The position numbers were made by a program, and so were the translations under genes. DNA of 64,000 nucleotides from Pardosa pseudoannulata (lineage: Eukaryota; Arthropoda; Arachnida; Araneae; Lycosidae): contig CM063509.1 in the NCBI GenBank assembly GCA_032207245.1, positions 63,305,344 to 63,369,343 on the forward strand, written 5' to 3'. This document shows, piece by piece, positions 62,190 to 64,000 of the stretch; the stretch's first letter is position 1; the number at the start of each line of letters is the position of its first letter. Under the pieces are notes generated by a model that worked only from the letters and a program-made list of their open reading frames with translations, did no database searches and was not told the origin of the DNA.

Positions 62190-62480
62190 CACATTCGCTG
62201 CCACTAAAAATGATATTACCATCCTCAGAAGCCGCATTACCAAACAGGGTTTTTAGTCCCGCACATAAAAAATTGCAAACAAAAATTTTGAAAACCAACC
62301 ACAAAAAAATTAAAAAATAATGCTTCATTTACGTGCCGAAACAACCTCGCCGTTCAATTTCCAAAGCCACACTAAACACAGAGCATATAACTTATCAAAG
62401 TCCGTCGCCGCGTTAGTGCGTCGTCGGCATACCAGGAGGTGCCGCTCTGACGCGCCAGTGCGTCGGTGGCAGCGAACGTG
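62190..62480. mobile_element. piggyBac-like MITE, 291 bp
   Basis: Flanked by TTAA on both sides (62,186-62,189 and 62,481-62,484), the hallmark target duplication of piggyBac-family transposons. Terminal inverted repeats are cacattcgctgccact on the left and, reverse-complemented, cacgttcgctgccacc on the right (14 of 16 identical). It is too short to encode a transposase, so non-autonomous. The right half is GC-richer than its surroundings. It lies within the last decayed tRNA unit, at the position of the ttaa found just upstream of each tRNA. Confidence 0.75.
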
Positions 62481-62484
62481 TTAA

Positions 62485-62510
62485 GTGCGAGTTTTTTAAT
62501 TTCAAACTAC
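62485..62510 (-). repeat. 5' flank remnant of the last array unit
   Basis: gtgcgagttttttaatttca resembles the conserved aaaagggttttaatttcaaa and marks the end of the recognisable array. Confidence 0.5.
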
Positions 62511-64000
62511 TCATTACAATATATATGACTTTAAAATTACTTTATTAAAATATGTAGTGAAAATCCAGAGCAATTTATTTTAAACGATAAATTTCTCCTC
62601 TATTTTCCCTGGTTTACTAAAACTACTTTTAGAAAATGAAATTTAGATAATTAATTTCCAGGTACATTAAATGAAATTTTAAAACGTAAATTTATAGAGT
62701 TATTTAATATAACTAGCATATAGCCCATCATATGACGGGATCAGTAAAATTTTTAATTTTCCAGAATTAAAAATTACTCTATGAGGAAGTAAAAATTGGT
62801 TTGTTTTTTGACTGAAAATTATTTGGTACAAGCTCAATTTGTTTATCTTATCTTCATATTCTTCTAAAGTCTCTCGATTCTGGGAATACAGTTTAGAATC
62901 ACGTTGAATTCATTTAATCAAACCATGTGGTTATGTATAAATAACAAACACTCAAACGAACAAACTTCTTAATATTCAAATATATGTAACTTAAACGCTA
63001 GTTATTTATTAGTCCGTGAAATAGACTCCTAGACTTTTCTATAAAGAATTTGCTTTCGATACCGGTAATAAAATTTTCATTGCAACAAAAAGTAATCGAT
63101 GGTTAAATTTAAAATTATCACATATGTACCTAAATTACTATTCTTTAAGCCAAATATGAAAGAAAATTACGTCATATCTAAGTTCAGTGATAAAACGTAT
63201 GAAAATGATGCAGACGATATTTAATTAATTTAAAATAAGAAATGATTATATGAGATGATTTAAGGAATGACGTCATATTTCTAGTAAAATGCTATTTTTA
63301 CCTTTTTATGTGATAAACTGATACCTTTAATCGCCCGCTCATAACCGGAGAAAATAGGGCTTGAAACAGTCGCATTAAACGTCTAAAAGGGTAGAAGGGG
63401 TGGATTTCGAACGTTTTAAAGAGGTCAGTTTATTCGCTGTGATATGAAGGATATTTATAGCAATTTATTTTAGAATTGGATCGATAGTTTAGTAGTAGAA
63501 AAAATTTACTCGTTTTGATTTTTGCTAATCCTATCTCCTCAAGAATCCAATATGGTTGCCTCTATTCATTCTAGGTCCAACCGCTTCATAAATTCGGGGA
63601 CATACTGATAGGTAACTTAGGCTATTATTATATAGGGGATGTTTAATTCATATATATATGATTATCTTGCGGAACTGAGTTTATATGTGAAACTCAATAA
63701 ATCTTTTATCATTTTTTATTTGAATTTATCTTTGTAATATATTAATTTCTATGGTGCTTTAAATGACTGACGTAGAAAGGTTTCAGTAAGCCAATTAGTT
63801 TAAATTTCCTATCTATTTTGCTGTGTGAAATCCATATTTTTAGATATCAAATATATTCTGCTGAAATAATTCATTAATGAGCTAATTTTCTTTAATATGA
63901 CTATTTTGTTTTCACTAGTTCTTTATTTTTTATTTGAATTTTTAATTATTTATTTCATTCAATAGAAAATAATCTTCAGCTGTTATTCATTTTTTTATTT
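62511..64000. other. AT-rich flank without recognisable features
   Basis: About 1.5 kb of AT-rich sequence with frequent stops in all frames; no tRNA, repeat unit or coding region was seen. Confidence 0.6.

Larger units (their letters stand above)
60271..62510 (-). repeat. Decaying right edge of the array
   Basis: Units become steadily more divergent: U33 lost at 60,701; GAG anticodon at 60,961; AAG at 61,285; CAA at 61,548; half a body at 61,805; and a last relic near 62,107 that is split by a MITE. After 62,510 the unit is no longer recognisable. Confidence 0.8.

Noticed and set aside
62122..62328. Minus-strand open frame at the right flank
   Set aside because: It spans the decayed tRNA relic and the left half of the MITE and is chance coding.

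Overview
The window is eukaryotic nuclear DNA and carries no protein-coding gene that I can support. Almost all of it (about 1-61,860) is one head-to-tail tandem array of a 261-262 bp unit. Each unit holds an 84-bp tRNA-Leu gene on the minus strand plus about 178 bp of AT-rich spacer. The tRNA has a long variable arm, the A73 discriminator, no encoded CCA, a perfect A box and B box (RNA polymerase III internal promoter) and, in most copies, anticodon CAG. I count roughly 168 full-length or nearly full-length bodies and several dozen fragments, all in the same orientation. The AT-rich spacers, microsatellites and a piggyBac-like MITE at the right flank fit an animal, perhaps an arthropod, but the species cannot be told from the sequence.

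Layout. (1) 1-1,050: diverged edge-like units with other leucine anticodons (GAG, AAG, CAA). (2) 1,050-14,400: regular units of several sequence subtypes, arranged in local higher-order repeats of 2, 3 and 5 units. (3) 14,400-24,250: almost identical, homogenised units. (4) 24,830-38,165: blocks of the tRNA repeat alternate with unrelated DNA, namely a roughly 110-bp repeat, (TA)n/(GT)n microsatellites, unrecognised islands and a 447-bp satellite. In the 447-bp satellite the host sequence resumes in register after each tRNA block. (5) 38,165-57,560: scrambled array with truncated, fused and duplicated fragments of the unit, never inverted. (6) 57,600-60,270: regular units again. (7) 60,270-62,510: right edge, with increasingly decayed units, the last one split by a 291-bp TTAA-flanked MITE. 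(8) 62,511-64,000: AT-rich DNA with nothing recognisable.

Expected function: each intact unit should act as an independent Pol III gene. The first T5 terminator lies 27 nt past the tRNA 3' end, and another T5 lies 12 nt upstream of each gene. The array would supply decoding of CUG leucine codons. An apparently intact AAG copy (54,008-54,091) and recurrent GAG and CAA copies show isoacceptor changes inside one array, all still leucine. The main caution is assembly: zones 4 and 5 could partly reflect assembly or consensus errors in a hard-to-assemble tandem repeat. In tRNA entries, 'consensus' means that the body matches the common 84-bp sequence. The anticodon complement lies at start+47 to start+49. 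Trailer B is a spacer variant (attagaaatatattttt) of the usual trailer A (attagaaatatttattt).
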